The notes under the pieces are model-generated. The model was not told where the DNA came from, ran no database searches, and worked only from the letters and a program-made list of their open reading frames with translations. 21,517 nt of DNA from assembly GCA_009787075.1 (NCBI GenBank), contig WRGS01000226.1:1-21517 (forward strand). Reading direction: 5' to 3'. Every line of letters starts with the position of its first letter. Positions within the stretch are counted from its first letter, which is position 1. Shown here piece after piece: positions 8,203 through 15,427 of this stretch. Both the position numbers and the translations under genes were made by a program. The DNA comes from Paludibacter sp. (GTDB lineage: Bacteria > Bacteroidota > Bacteroidia > Bacteroidales > Paludibacteraceae).

Positions 8203-8427
8203 CTAAAAAAGAGTAGGATGGTCTTCGTCGGTTTTTGTCAGCATTGCTATCATCAGCGTTTCGCGGATAAAACGCGCCTTGTTTTCGATTTTGTATTTTT
8301 CCAAAAAACGCATAAAAAAACGGTTCTCATCGTCATTTAACATAAATACGTGAGAATGAGTGCGTAACGAAGATTTTTCACGTGCTTTCAGATTATTATT
8401 TTTTAAATTATTACAATTTTTATCCAT
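8203..8427 (-). CDS. Small conserved-looking protein between Fur-like regulator and M16 peptidase
   Basis: 74 aa from the ATG at 8427 (MDKNCNNLKNNN). This ATG lies 13 bp after the fur-like stop and follows an A-rich leader. An upstream in-frame ATG (8451) would overlap the fur-like gene by about 11 bp and is less likely. The N-terminal 25 residues are Asn/Lys-rich. Then come VFMLNDDENRFFMRFLEKYKI and KARFIRETLMIAMLTK, a strand followed by two helices that could form a ribbon-helix-helix fold as in small DNA-binding or MobC-like proteins. That fold is inference from pattern only. The tail is DEDHPTLF. Tight packing with both neighbours suggests co-translation and a linked role. Function not recognised. 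Confidence 0.7.
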   Translation of the reverse strand: MDKNCNNLKNNNLKAREKSSLRTHSHVFMLNDDENRFFMRFLEKYKIENKARFIRETLMIAMLTKTDEDHPTLF

Positions 8428-8440
8428 TAAAATTATTTTT

Positions 8441-8887
8441 CTAATTTTCATTTTCACAACCACTGCACAGCCCATAGATATATAATGATTGATGTTGCGG
8501 TGTGAATTTGCTGTCAGATTTCGATGAAAGGGCGATACGGATATTTTTATCGGTAAATTTTTTTATTTTTCCGCAAGCGGTGCAAACTTTGTAAAAATAC
8601 AGATTGTTGCTTGAAATGCGCTCGTAAAAGGTTTGATTTTGTAAAAATTGATGTTTCACAATCAAATGACACGCCAAAAGCAATTCGAGCGTGTTGTAAA
8701 TCGTAGCCACGCTCACACGATAATCATTTTTCATCGTTTCAAAAATAGTTTCTACCGAAAGAAAATCATCTGTATCGTGCAAGAGTTTCAAAATTGCGAA
8801 ACGTTCAGGTGTTTTGCGTAGATTTTTTTTTGTCAAGAAAGCCGTAAATATCTCATTTGCAGTATTTAACTGATTGTGTTCTTTCAT
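8441..8887 (-). CDS. Fur-family transcriptional regulator with degenerate regulatory metal site
   Basis: 148 aa from the ATG at 8887 (MKEHNQLNTANEIF). The longer frame to 8989 runs through the promoter and a terminator hairpin, so it is rejected. The winged helix has RKTPERFAILKLL and the recognition helix SVATIYNTLELL. The dimerisation domain keeps both structural zinc pairs, CTAC (in VCTACGKI) and CSGC (near the C-terminus). The usual His-rich block before the first CxxC (HHDHLIC in E. coli Fur) reads LYFYKVC here. The YGHC His is Leu (YGLC), and the helix 2 His is also absent. Iron, zinc or manganese sensing at the classical sites is therefore doubtful. It heads an operon with a 74-aa protein and an M16 peptidase. 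Target genes are unknown. Confidence 0.9.
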   Translation of the reverse strand: MKEHNQLNTANEIFTAFLTKKNLRKTPERFAILKLLHDTDDFLSVETIFETMKNDYRVSVATIYNTLELLLACHLIVKHQFLQNQTFYERISSNNLYFYKVCTACGKIKKFTDKNIRIALSSKSDSKFTPQHQSLYIYGLCSGCENEN

Positions 8888-8915
8888 TTTAAAATTATTG
8901 TGATAAAAAAACGTA

Positions 8916-8923
8916 CAAAGATA
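8916..8923 (-). promoter_or_regulatory. Putative -7 element of the fur-like operon
   Basis: On the minus strand TATCTTTG fits TAnnTTTG. It lies 28 bp before the fur-like ATG and just downstream of the terminator of the preceding gene. No clear -33 TTTG is seen at 17-23 nt. Confidence 0.5.
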
Positions 8924-8936
8924 CAAATTTTTACAT

Positions 8937-8970
8937 AAAAAACGCATTTTGAAAAAGATTTCAAAATGCG
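8937..8970 (-). terminator. Intrinsic terminator of the DUF349 gene
   Basis: A perfect 12-bp inverted repeat CGCATTTTGAAA / TTTCAAAATGCG with a 4-nt loop is followed on the minus strand by six T. It lies 44 bp after the DUF349 stop and before the fur-like promoter, so the two units are separated. Confidence 0.9.
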
Positions 8971-9014
8971 CACTCTTATAACCAAACAAATTAAAAATAT
9001 GATATATATGATTA

Positions 9015-10994
9015 TTATCTTATTTCCTTATTGAGCAATTTAATTTTTTCTTCGAGCAATTTACATTCGTTACGCAGATTCTCTATTTTTTTATTCATTT
9101 GTTCAATCAATCCGCCGCCTTTTTTGGAAGACGAGGTAAAAAATCCCAAATTATTTTCATAAGTATTCAATTCCTGCTTCATACGCTCGTATGCCCGCAT
9201 AAGTTTTTTGTGTTCGCTGTGCATATCATTTCCTCTGGCTGCCATAGTGGCAATATTGCTACGAAAACTGTCCAAACGGCGTGCGTTATCGTCAACGTTA
9301 AGCGCGTCGAACTGTGTGGTAATCGCCGCGCGGTACTCGTGGTGCAGATTTTCCTTTTCTTTAAAAGGTACAAAACCGACAGAATTCCACTCAACAATCA
9401 ATTCTTTGAGAGTTTTGAGTGCGGCGGTTTGGTTGGCGATGTCCAACGATTTGATGCGCTCAACAATATCCCGCTTTTTTATTAAATTTTCTTTTTCTTC
9501 GGAATATTGGGAGGGAACTACGGCTTTTTTCTGTTCAAAGAAATAATCGCAAGCGGCTGAAAATCTGTTCCATAGCGTATCCGAAAGTTTGCGCGGAACA
9601 GAGCCTACGGTTTTCCATTCTTTTTGAAGTTCAACAAAGCGGGCTGTTGCCTCGTGCCAATTGGTGCTGTCTTTCAATTCTTCGGCTCGCTTGCAAAGCG
9701 AAACTTTTTTCTCAATATTTGCAGAAAATTCGCTGCGAACTGTTTTGAAAAATGCCGATTTTGCGTTGAAAAATGCGTCGCTTGCTTTGCGGTATTTTTC
9801 AAAAAGTTTCTGATTGAGTTTTCGCGGAGCAAAACCGCTTGCACGCCATTGCTTTTGCAGTTCAAGTATCTGATTTGATGCGTCTTCCCATTGTTTGAAA
9901 GTTTTGAGATTTGATGTATCAAAATTTGTAATTTTTTCAATCAATTCCTGTTTTGCGGCTGTATTTTCCTCTTCGTTTTTACGCAGTTTTTCAAAATATT
10001 CGACGTGGCGTTTGTTAACTATCGCTGATGCTGCTTTGAAACGTTCCCAAATTTCATTGCGCATATCACGCGCCACAGGACCAATCTCGCGCCATTCGTC
10101 GTGCAGTTTTTGCAATTTTTTGAACGAAGAAACAATTTCTTTTTCACCAGCCAATTTTTCGGCAGCATCAATTAAAGCATTTTTTGCCTCAAGATTTTTA
10201 CGAAAATCGTATTCGCGCAGTTCATTATTGATTTTAACCAAATCCCAAAATGCCTCCTGACATTGCGAATATTCACGCCACAGCGCATTAACCTGCGTTA
10301 TAGGTACTGCGCCAATGGTTTTCCATTTTTGTTGCAATTCGCGAAATTCCTTCACCGCCTTATCAACATCATCGTTTTTCTCAACGAGCATTCTCATTTG
10401 TTCGATAATGTGCTGTTTTTCAAGCAGATTTTGTTCTTTCTGTTTTTCTGCCTGTACGGCGCGTTCTATGCGTTTTTGCTTAATTTCGGCTAAAAGATTT
10501 TTAAAAGTATCATCTAACTCGTCTTTTTGCGGCTTAAAATCTTCCGGTGCGCCGCCTGCGTCAATAAATTTTTCGCGCAAAACTTTATTTTCAGTGTTTA
10601 TTCGCTGATAAAAACTGTGTTTTATGCTGTCAAGTTCTGCTTTGGCAATATCAATTCCTTGATTTATATGATTCTGCAATTTTTCAACCAACTCTTCTTT
10701 TGTCAAATCGGAAGTGTGCAAATCACTTTGAGAAGTTGCGTTTTCATCAAATTCTGTTTTGTCATCTTCTTCTGTTTCAATGTCTTGGGAAGGCAGCAAC
10801 AACTCGTCTGCATCATCTTTTTGTATTTCAGCAGGCGATATTTCAGGCGCAGGCATTTGCTCGCTCTGATGTATTTGAGGATATTCTACAGGTTTTGCAA
10901 TTTGTTCAATTTCAGAAGGTTTAGCCGCAATTTCGGCTGCATTTTGCTTTTCTTCTGCATTGCTTTCTGCTTTTTTCAATTCAGGTGTTTCCAT
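9015..10994 (-). CDS. DUF349 repeat protein, coiled coil
   Basis: 659 aa from the ATG at 10994 (METPELKKAESNAEEKQ). A longer frame to 11123 would place coding sequence over the putative promoter and has a non-conserved leader. Residues 1 to about 95 are acidic, rich in Glu/Pro/Ala and probably disordered. Five DUF349 units follow, each with a W-x-x-[IVS]-G-x-[VA]-P-like core: QQKWKTIGAVP, HDEWREIGPVA, QKQWRASGFAP, QKEWKTVGSVP and VEWNSVGFVP (about residues 190-255, 262-332, 347-417, 427-487 and 504-567). The last 75 residues form a coiled coil (EQMNKKIENLRNECKLLEEK). No signal peptide, so cytoplasmic. The function of DUF349 is not established. The gene is alone on its transcript with its own promoter and terminator. 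Confidence 0.9.
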   Translation of the reverse strand: METPELKKAESNAEEKQNAAEIAAKPSEIEQIAKPVEYPQIHQSEQMPAPEISPAEIQKDDADELLLPSQDIETEEDDKTEFDENATSQSDLHTSDLTKEELVEKLQNHINQGIDIAKAELDSIKHSFYQRINTENKVLREKFIDAGGAPEDFKPQKDELDDTFKNLLAEIKQKRIERAVQAEKQKEQNLLEKQHIIEQMRMLVEKNDDVDKAVKEFRELQQKWKTIGAVPITQVNALWREYSQCQEAFWDLVKINNELREYDFRKNLEAKNALIDAAEKLAGEKEIVSSFKKLQKLHDEWREIGPVARDMRNEIWERFKAASAIVNKRHVEYFEKLRKNEEENTAAKQELIEKITNFDTSNLKTFKQWEDASNQILELQKQWRASGFAPRKLNQKLFEKYRKASDAFFNAKSAFFKTVRSEFSANIEKKVSLCKRAEELKDSTNWHEATARFVELQKEWKTVGSVPRKLSDTLWNRFSAACDYFFEQKKAVVPSQYSEEKENLIKKRDIVERIKSLDIANQTAALKTLKELIVEWNSVGFVPFKEKENLHHEYRAAITTQFDALNVDDNARRLDSFRSNIATMAARGNDMHSEHKKLMRAYERMKQELNTYENNLGFFTSSSKKGGGLIEQMNKKIENLRNECKLLEEKIKLLNKEIR

Positions 10995-11084
10995 TTTTCC
11001 CAATTCATTTTTTAAGAATTTGTTTGTAAAAAAATTTTTTTTACAACAAATTGAGGTTCGACATTCAAAAATTAAAATATTCGG

Positions 11085-11092
11085 CAAAAGTA
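11085..11092 (-). promoter_or_regulatory. Putative -7 element of the DUF349 gene
   Basis: Minus-strand TACTTTTG, the same sequence as at three other promoters in this window, about 90 bp before the chosen ATG at 10994. It supports the shorter start. No clear -33 match. Confidence 0.5.
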
Positions 11093-11255
11093 AGATTTTT
11101 TTTTTAAATAAAATAACTTTCATCTCAAATATTTAAAAAAAATGAAATTTATGTAAAATTTCATTCATAAATCCGATTAAAAAACATTAGAAACTGTTTA
11201 AGTTTTTGTATGGAAAACAATATTTGTAATAACATGAATTTTGGATAAGAAATGA

Positions 11256-11407
11256 GGCTGCCTTAAAAGTTTTTTTAAAGCAAAGACGCAAAGATTTTTC
11301 GCAAAGGTCGCAAAGAATATATTCTTTAAATTCAACACTTGGCGTTCTTTGCGTAAACCCATTACGACCCTTGCGGTTAAGTTTTTTTTTGTGCTTTGGA
11401 GGCAGCC
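11256..11407. mobile_element. 152-bp MITE-like element
   Basis: Terminal inverted repeats GGCTGCCT (11256-11263) and AGGCAGCC (11400-11407) bound a segment rich in GCAAAG units (GCAAAGACGCAAAG, CGCAAAGGTCGCAAAG). These are answered on the other side by CTTTGCG and GACCCTTGCGG, so the whole can fold back on itself. There is no transposase. The 78-aa minus-strand frame over it is not a gene. It sits in the 909-bp gap 10995-11903, which otherwise holds promoters, REP-like sequence and AT-rich DNA. Confidence 0.6.
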
Positions 11408-11507
11408 CCCTTTACAACCAATAAATTTATTCAAATAAAATTCTGATTTTTAAATCAACAACACCTTATATGGTATTGTTAGTTTTGTATATTTTTTGTT
11501 ATTTTTT

Positions 11508-11598
11508 AGATTGCTTCGTCTTTCACTCTTCGCAATGACGTTGTAGTATATATATATAAGAATGTTGCATAATTTTGTCATTGCAAATGCAGGGACGA
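11508..11598. repeat. REP-like inverted pair (GATTGCTTCGTC family)
   Basis: AGATTGCTTCGTC and CGCAATGACG (11508-11540) form one unit. TGTCATTGCAAATGC and GGGACGAAAG (to 11598) form a diverged unit in the opposite orientation. A third partial unit, GGCAACGAAGCAATCTG, is at 12503-12519. Similar GTCATTGCGAG/GAAGCAATC palindromes are widespread dispersed repeats in bacteria. No coding. Confidence 0.5.
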
Positions 11599-11675
11599 AA
11601 GAAATATATAGCAACAACAAACAATACAATAAATAATTTTTAAAAATTCAAACAAATCTTTAACTAAAAAGATTG

Positions 11676-11861
11676 TACTGTACATTTTCTTGAATTAGTA
11701 CATTGCATTTACTGATTTTTTTATTATAAATACTTTATATATAAATTGTTATGTGAATAAAAGTTTTTTAGAGCATATTTTCCATTATTGCGTACATTTT
11801 TTAGAAACAATACAAGCATACAAAGAAAATTTTGTGTGCTTTTTTCATATATATACTTTTG
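11676..11861 (+). promoter_or_regulatory. Promoter and upstream region of the three-gene export operon (copy A of a duplicated region)
   Basis: TTTG (11831-11834), 19 nt, then TACTTTTG (11854-11861) is a near-ideal Bacteroidetes promoter, 42 bp before the ATG at 11904. The region is matched without gaps at 19562-19747 (about 75% identity by hand count). Two blocks are almost unchanged between copies: 11676-11705 at the far upstream end, with a TGTAC-T-GTACA palindrome at 11674-11684, and 11818-11839, which overlaps the -33 element. Confidence 0.75.
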
Positions 11862-11903
11862 CGTCATCAAATTTTTTTATTTTATTAAGTTATAAAATAA
11901 AGT

Positions 11904-12473
11904 ATGCGTTTTTTGTTCAAAAATATTCAAAAGAAATTGATTGTTATATTCTTCGGTGTAAGTGTATTGCAATTTGCGGCGTTTGATGCACAGGCACAAA
12001 TGCAGGCAGCAAACGCATATAAAGGCGAAATAACTATATTTGTAGACGATAATGCAATAATTGCCAATGTTAATGCAATTAAAGGAAATATTTCTTTTAT
12101 ATATAAAAACAAAAAGCAAACAGATGATACAGATATAAAAACACAATACAAAACAGTTGCTCAAAATTCTGGTTTCGAGCAAACAACGCTCGAAAAAAAC
12201 AACGTTAGAAAACAAAAAACGCATAAAAAAACTGTTTTTTCTCCGCTTCCGCCTTTTGGCAATGCCGCATTTATGAACAGCTGTATGGCAGGCAATGCAG
12301 TGTTGCCTGTGCAAAGCAATTTCACTTATAAATTATTCTCTCAAAAATTTACGCAAATATTTTTTACTCCAATATTTGATTATACATCAAAGTATTTTTC
12401 CAACAATAATTTTGTTTTGCAGGGAAACGACAGTTTTGCCTGCGCTCACGGCAATCTACCTCCTCCTTGTTGA
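11904..12473 (+). CDS. Exported protein of unknown function, first gene of accessory operon
   Basis: 189 aa. The N-terminus is a signal peptide: basic MRFLFKNIQKK, a hydrophobic core, and a cleavage site near AQA-Q at about residue 31. The mature part starts with a short beta-like stretch (YKGEITIFVDDNAIIANVNAIKG). A polar, Lys/Thr-rich linker follows, then an aromatic- and Asn-rich C-terminal half ending in the odd tail GNLPPPC. Several Cys are present near the C-terminus. No family is recognised, and there is no T9SS sorting domain or lipobox. It has its own strong promoter and lies 375 bp before two large exported proteins on the same strand, with no convincing terminator between. The reading frame is credible because of the signal peptide and promoter, but conservation cannot be tested here. 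Confidence 0.6.
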   Translation: MRFLFKNIQKKLIVIFFGVSVLQFAAFDAQAQMQAANAYKGEITIFVDDNAIIANVNAIKGNISFIYKNKKQTDDTDIKTQYKTVAQNSGFEQTTLEKNNVRKQKTHKKTVFSPLPPFGNAAFMNSCMAGNAVLPVQSNFTYKLFSQKFTQIFFTPIFDYTSKYFSNNNFVLQGNDSFACAHGNLPPPC

Positions 12474-12848
12474 AAAATGTTGAAAACCGCATCATTGCTT
12501 TAGGCAACGAAGCAATCTGAATAAATCATTTAAATGTAATGTTTTGGATTGTTTCATTTCACTTGCAGTGGTGTGCATTTCGCGATCCTGCTTGATATAA
12601 ATAGAATAATTTGCAACTGTCAGCATCTGCTATAGGGCAAAATATTCCTAATAGCCTTTTGTGGCATATCAAATACAAATTCAAAACAATAAGTTTTTGT
12701 CCGTTAGGACATACAAATCGCTTGTGGCGAATTTACAAATTGAATATCAATAAATTATGAAATTTCTTATCCAAAACTCAAAATGTTAATAATAAAATTA
12801 ATAAAATAATAATGATAAAAAAAACAATTTTTTTAAAAAATAAATAAA
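12474..12848. other. 375-bp intergenic region with small hairpins
   Basis: Holds a partial REP-like hairpin ATTGCTT/AAGCAAT (12494-12516) and the palindrome TGTCC-GTTA-GGACA (12698-12711), which resembles the TTGCCC-TAAC-GGGCAA hairpin at 19503-19518. A very AT-rich leader (12780-12848) precedes the 843-aa gene. Neither hairpin has a T run, so read-through from the 189-aa gene is possible. No clear TAnnTTTG element was seen. Confidence 0.5.
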
Positions 12849-15380
12849 ATGACAAATAAAAAATTAATTTTAATGGGCTTAATTGCCCTGACAATGAGCA
12901 GTGCGGCTCTAAAGACAAACGCACAAGTAGGTATCAATACCGAAAATCCAAGCCCAAATGCGGCTTTGCATGTTGTCGCCCCTAATCAGGATAAGGGCGT
13001 TATTATTCCTCAAGTACCATCAAACGTATCGCTTGGCGACGTGGTTTTGAGCGGTACTCATCTTGATACCGATGGCGTATCACAGGTTCCGTTCGATGCC
13101 AATGGACTGGTGCTTTACAATCAGGAGCAAGGCTGTTTCAACTATTACAAAACGAGTACAGATACTTGGTATTCGCTTTGCGGAACGCCTCCGCCTGCAA
13201 TTGGAACCGTAGATTGCTCTAGTATTACTGCTGTCGGCGTATATATTGAAGGCACGGTTTTTAATATTAACAATTATTTGCAGGTAAAAATCAATGTAAC
13301 TTCGCCCGGAACTTATACCATTACCGCCGTTGCTACCGAAAGCAATGGCAACGGATATTATTTTTCGTCTAATGGAACATTTCCGCAAGTGGGAAATTAT
13401 GTTGTAAATCTTATCGGTGCAGGAATGCCTGTTGCTGCGGGATTAAACCACATCAATTACACTTTTAACGGAATGGAGCAAAATTGCGGTACAGAGATTA
13501 ATATTCAGGAAAGTACGCCTGATTTTTGTATTATCGGAGTAAAGCAAATGCCTTCTACGCCGTGGCCTATCAATCAGGTATTTAATCCTTCGAGCGGTAG
13601 CATGAACTTCTATGCCGAAGTTACATTGCAGGTGAATAAACCGGGCGCATACACCCTATCGACCGTTGAACAAAACGGTTACAGTTTTTCTGGCTCGGGA
13701 CAATTATCGCAAGCCTCAGGTTATAATCCAAGCGGAAGTTTTCCACAAACAGTTATAGTTAATATGCCTGTTGTGTCAGGTCAAAAGGCAACAGCCAACA
13801 CGCCAGAAACAAACACTTTTCAAGTAAGTTCGGTTGGACCAAATAATTGCCGTACAATTTTCCCGCTGACAATTACATTGGCGCAGATTACATTTACTAT
13901 TGATTGCCAAAATATTAACTTGAATAATTTCGGTACATTGAAACAGGGCGTTGCAATTCCTGATAATTCAACACTGACAATGCCTGTTAATGCATCAACA
14001 GGCGGTACAACTCAGATTACAGCCAATTTTGCAGGACTTTCGTTCTCAACAGGCGCACCGGGCGCACCGGGTGAAATCACCTTGGCTAATGGAGCGCAAA
14101 TTGTTACTCTTTATCCTGTTACACTCGGACAAAAACCAAATCAGGCGGGCGACCATCAAGTTGCTTTGTCGAGTTCAAAAGGCGGATACGAAAAATGTGC
14201 ATCGCCAAAAACCGTTACAGTTCAACCTGCGACAGCTTCTTTCAGCAACATTAGCATAAGCACATTTACCAATCAAAATCAATATATCCTCAATCCTTAT
14301 ACAGGAGGAGTTGATGTTCCTTGCGATATGGTTCTTGCCGTTCAGGTAGATGTAGCAGGCGAGTATAACCTTACAACAACCGTAAATGGCGTTACTTGGG
14401 CAGGACAGGGAAGCGTTCCTGCAGGAAATTCAACAGTTACACTGCAACCGGTAAACCCGACATCTAACCGTCCTCTTGCCTCAGGACAGCATTCTGTTTC
14501 GCTTTCTTACACAAAAATAACTGGCGGTACTCCGGGTGCGGCAGTAACCAACTCTAAAATTGTGTATTTTGTACAGCGTTCGGTAAATGTTTTGTGTCTT
14601 GGCGGTGCTCCGTACAGCGGTTACAGCACAACCTATAATGCAGGAAAGATGATTCGGGACACTAAAAACTTCGGACCAACAGGAACAGTAGGCGTACAGG
14701 CAATTAAAATGTTCGATGGCGGTGGTGCTCCAAGTACTGCAGCCCTTAGAAATAGCATCAATAACAATAAAATTGATATTATTGTAGTTGCTTACAACTT
14801 TCAGCCCAATACTGCTGCCGACCGTCAAGTACTTGCAGATTTTGTAAATAACAAAGGCGGTGCTTTGATTTTCTCATCAGAACTTAATCCTGCGTATGCT
14901 CAAGACCTTGTGTCCAGAATTAGCGGTTCTAATATTACATTTGCATTAACAGGCGGTACTACTTATATTAATATTGTAGAAAATATAAGCGACCCTGTTA
15001 TAACAGGTCCATTTGTTGACTTGCGTGGTAAAGCAATAGGCAACGACGTTGCCAATGCAATGCCTGTTCAATCAAGCAGTGTTCCATCTCCGCTGATAAC
15101 ACTTGCAAAAGTTCAGGCAAATGGAAATGTTTGGGCATTCCGCCACCCAAGTAAAGGATTCCTTTATATCTGTGATTCGGGCTGGTTGGCAGGTCATCCT
15201 ACGGCATCTACTGCTGACCGAACTATTTATCCTTTGCAGTTAAATTCTGATAATACGCCAAAAACAAAAGCATACAGCGGCGAAAATACAGTTTATAACA
15301 GTTTTTTGTGGGGTAATTCTATGGCTTGGGCTATCGACTGGGCAGCAGCGCATTGTAATGTTAGTTATATGATTCCGTAA
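12849..15380 (+). CDS. Large exported beta-repeat protein with GATase-like C-terminal domain (paralogue 1)
   Basis: 843 aa. A signal peptide spans residues 1-26 (cleavage after TNAQ or one residue earlier). Residues 27-118 are the VGINTENPSPNAALHV domain common at the start of Bacteroidetes tail-fibre/adhesin-like proteins, with GLVLYN and ending WYSLCGTPPPA. Four immunoglobulin-like beta repeats follow, about 122-218, 226-345, 350-460 and 465-575, each with a PGTYT- or PGAYTLS-like strand and a terminal Ser/Thr-rich strand. Residues 578-843 look like a Rossmann/class I GATase-like fold: VNVLCLGG, IDIIVVAYNF, LADFVNNKGGALIFSSE, PSKGFLYICDSGWLAG and NSFLWGNSMAWAIDWA. No catalytic Cys-His pair is evident. 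No T9SS C-terminal domain is seen, so the export route beyond the inner membrane is unknown. It is paralogous to the next gene, 47 bp downstream. Confidence 0.8.
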   Translation: MTNKKLILMGLIALTMSSAALKTNAQVGINTENPSPNAALHVVAPNQDKGVIIPQVPSNVSLGDVVLSGTHLDTDGVSQVPFDANGLVLYNQEQGCFNYYKTSTDTWYSLCGTPPPAIGTVDCSSITAVGVYIEGTVFNINNYLQVKINVTSPGTYTITAVATESNGNGYYFSSNGTFPQVGNYVVNLIGAGMPVAAGLNHINYTFNGMEQNCGTEINIQESTPDFCIIGVKQMPSTPWPINQVFNPSSGSMNFYAEVTLQVNKPGAYTLSTVEQNGYSFSGSGQLSQASGYNPSGSFPQTVIVNMPVVSGQKATANTPETNTFQVSSVGPNNCRTIFPLTITLAQITFTIDCQNINLNNFGTLKQGVAIPDNSTLTMPVNASTGGTTQITANFAGLSFSTGAPGAPGEITLANGAQIVTLYPVTLGQKPNQAGDHQVALSSSKGGYEKCASPKTVTVQPATASFSNISISTFTNQNQYILNPYTGGVDVPCDMVLAVQVDVAGEYNLTTTVNGVTWAGQGSVPAGNSTVTLQPVNPTSNRPLASGQHSVSLSYTKITGGTPGAAVTNSKIVYFVQRSVNVLCLGGAPYSGYSTTYNAGKMIRDTKNFGPTGTVGVQAIKMFDGGGAPSTAALRNSINNNKIDIIVVAYNFQPNTAADRQVLADFVNNKGGALIFSSELNPAYAQDLVSRISGSNITFALTGGTTYINIVENISDPVITGPFVDLRGKAIGNDVANAMPVQSSSVPSPLITLAKVQANGNVWAFRHPSKGFLYICDSGWLAGHPTASTADRTIYPLQLNSDNTPKTKAYSGENTVYNSFLWGNSMAWAIDWAAAHCNVSYMIP

Positions 15381-15427
15381 TGCTTTTTTAGTATTTATAA
15401 TTTATAATTTTTTTAAAATAAAATATA

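Noticed and set aside
8888..8989. Longer N-terminus for the Fur-like protein
   Set aside because: It would run through the TATCTTTG promoter and the terminator hairpin; the family domain starts at the ATG at 8887.
11198..11434. 78-aa minus-strand reading frame
   Set aside because: It covers the MITE-like element; the translation reflects GCAAAG repeats.
11458..11482. Hairpin AACAACACC/GGTATTGTT as a terminator
   Set aside because: No gene on the + strand ends upstream, and the T tract is interrupted; it may be part of the repeat-rich region.
11877..12314. 145-aa minus-strand frame opposite the 189-aa exported protein
   Set aside because: The forward frame has a signal peptide and an ideal promoter; the reverse one has neither and is Cys/Phe/Ile-rich, as expected for an antisense shadow.
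14580..15380. Catalytic glutamine amidotransferase in the C-terminal domain of the 843-aa protein
   Set aside because: The fold pattern is suggestive, but no conserved nucleophile Cys with a partner His is shared by the two paralogues, so an active amidotransferase is not claimed.
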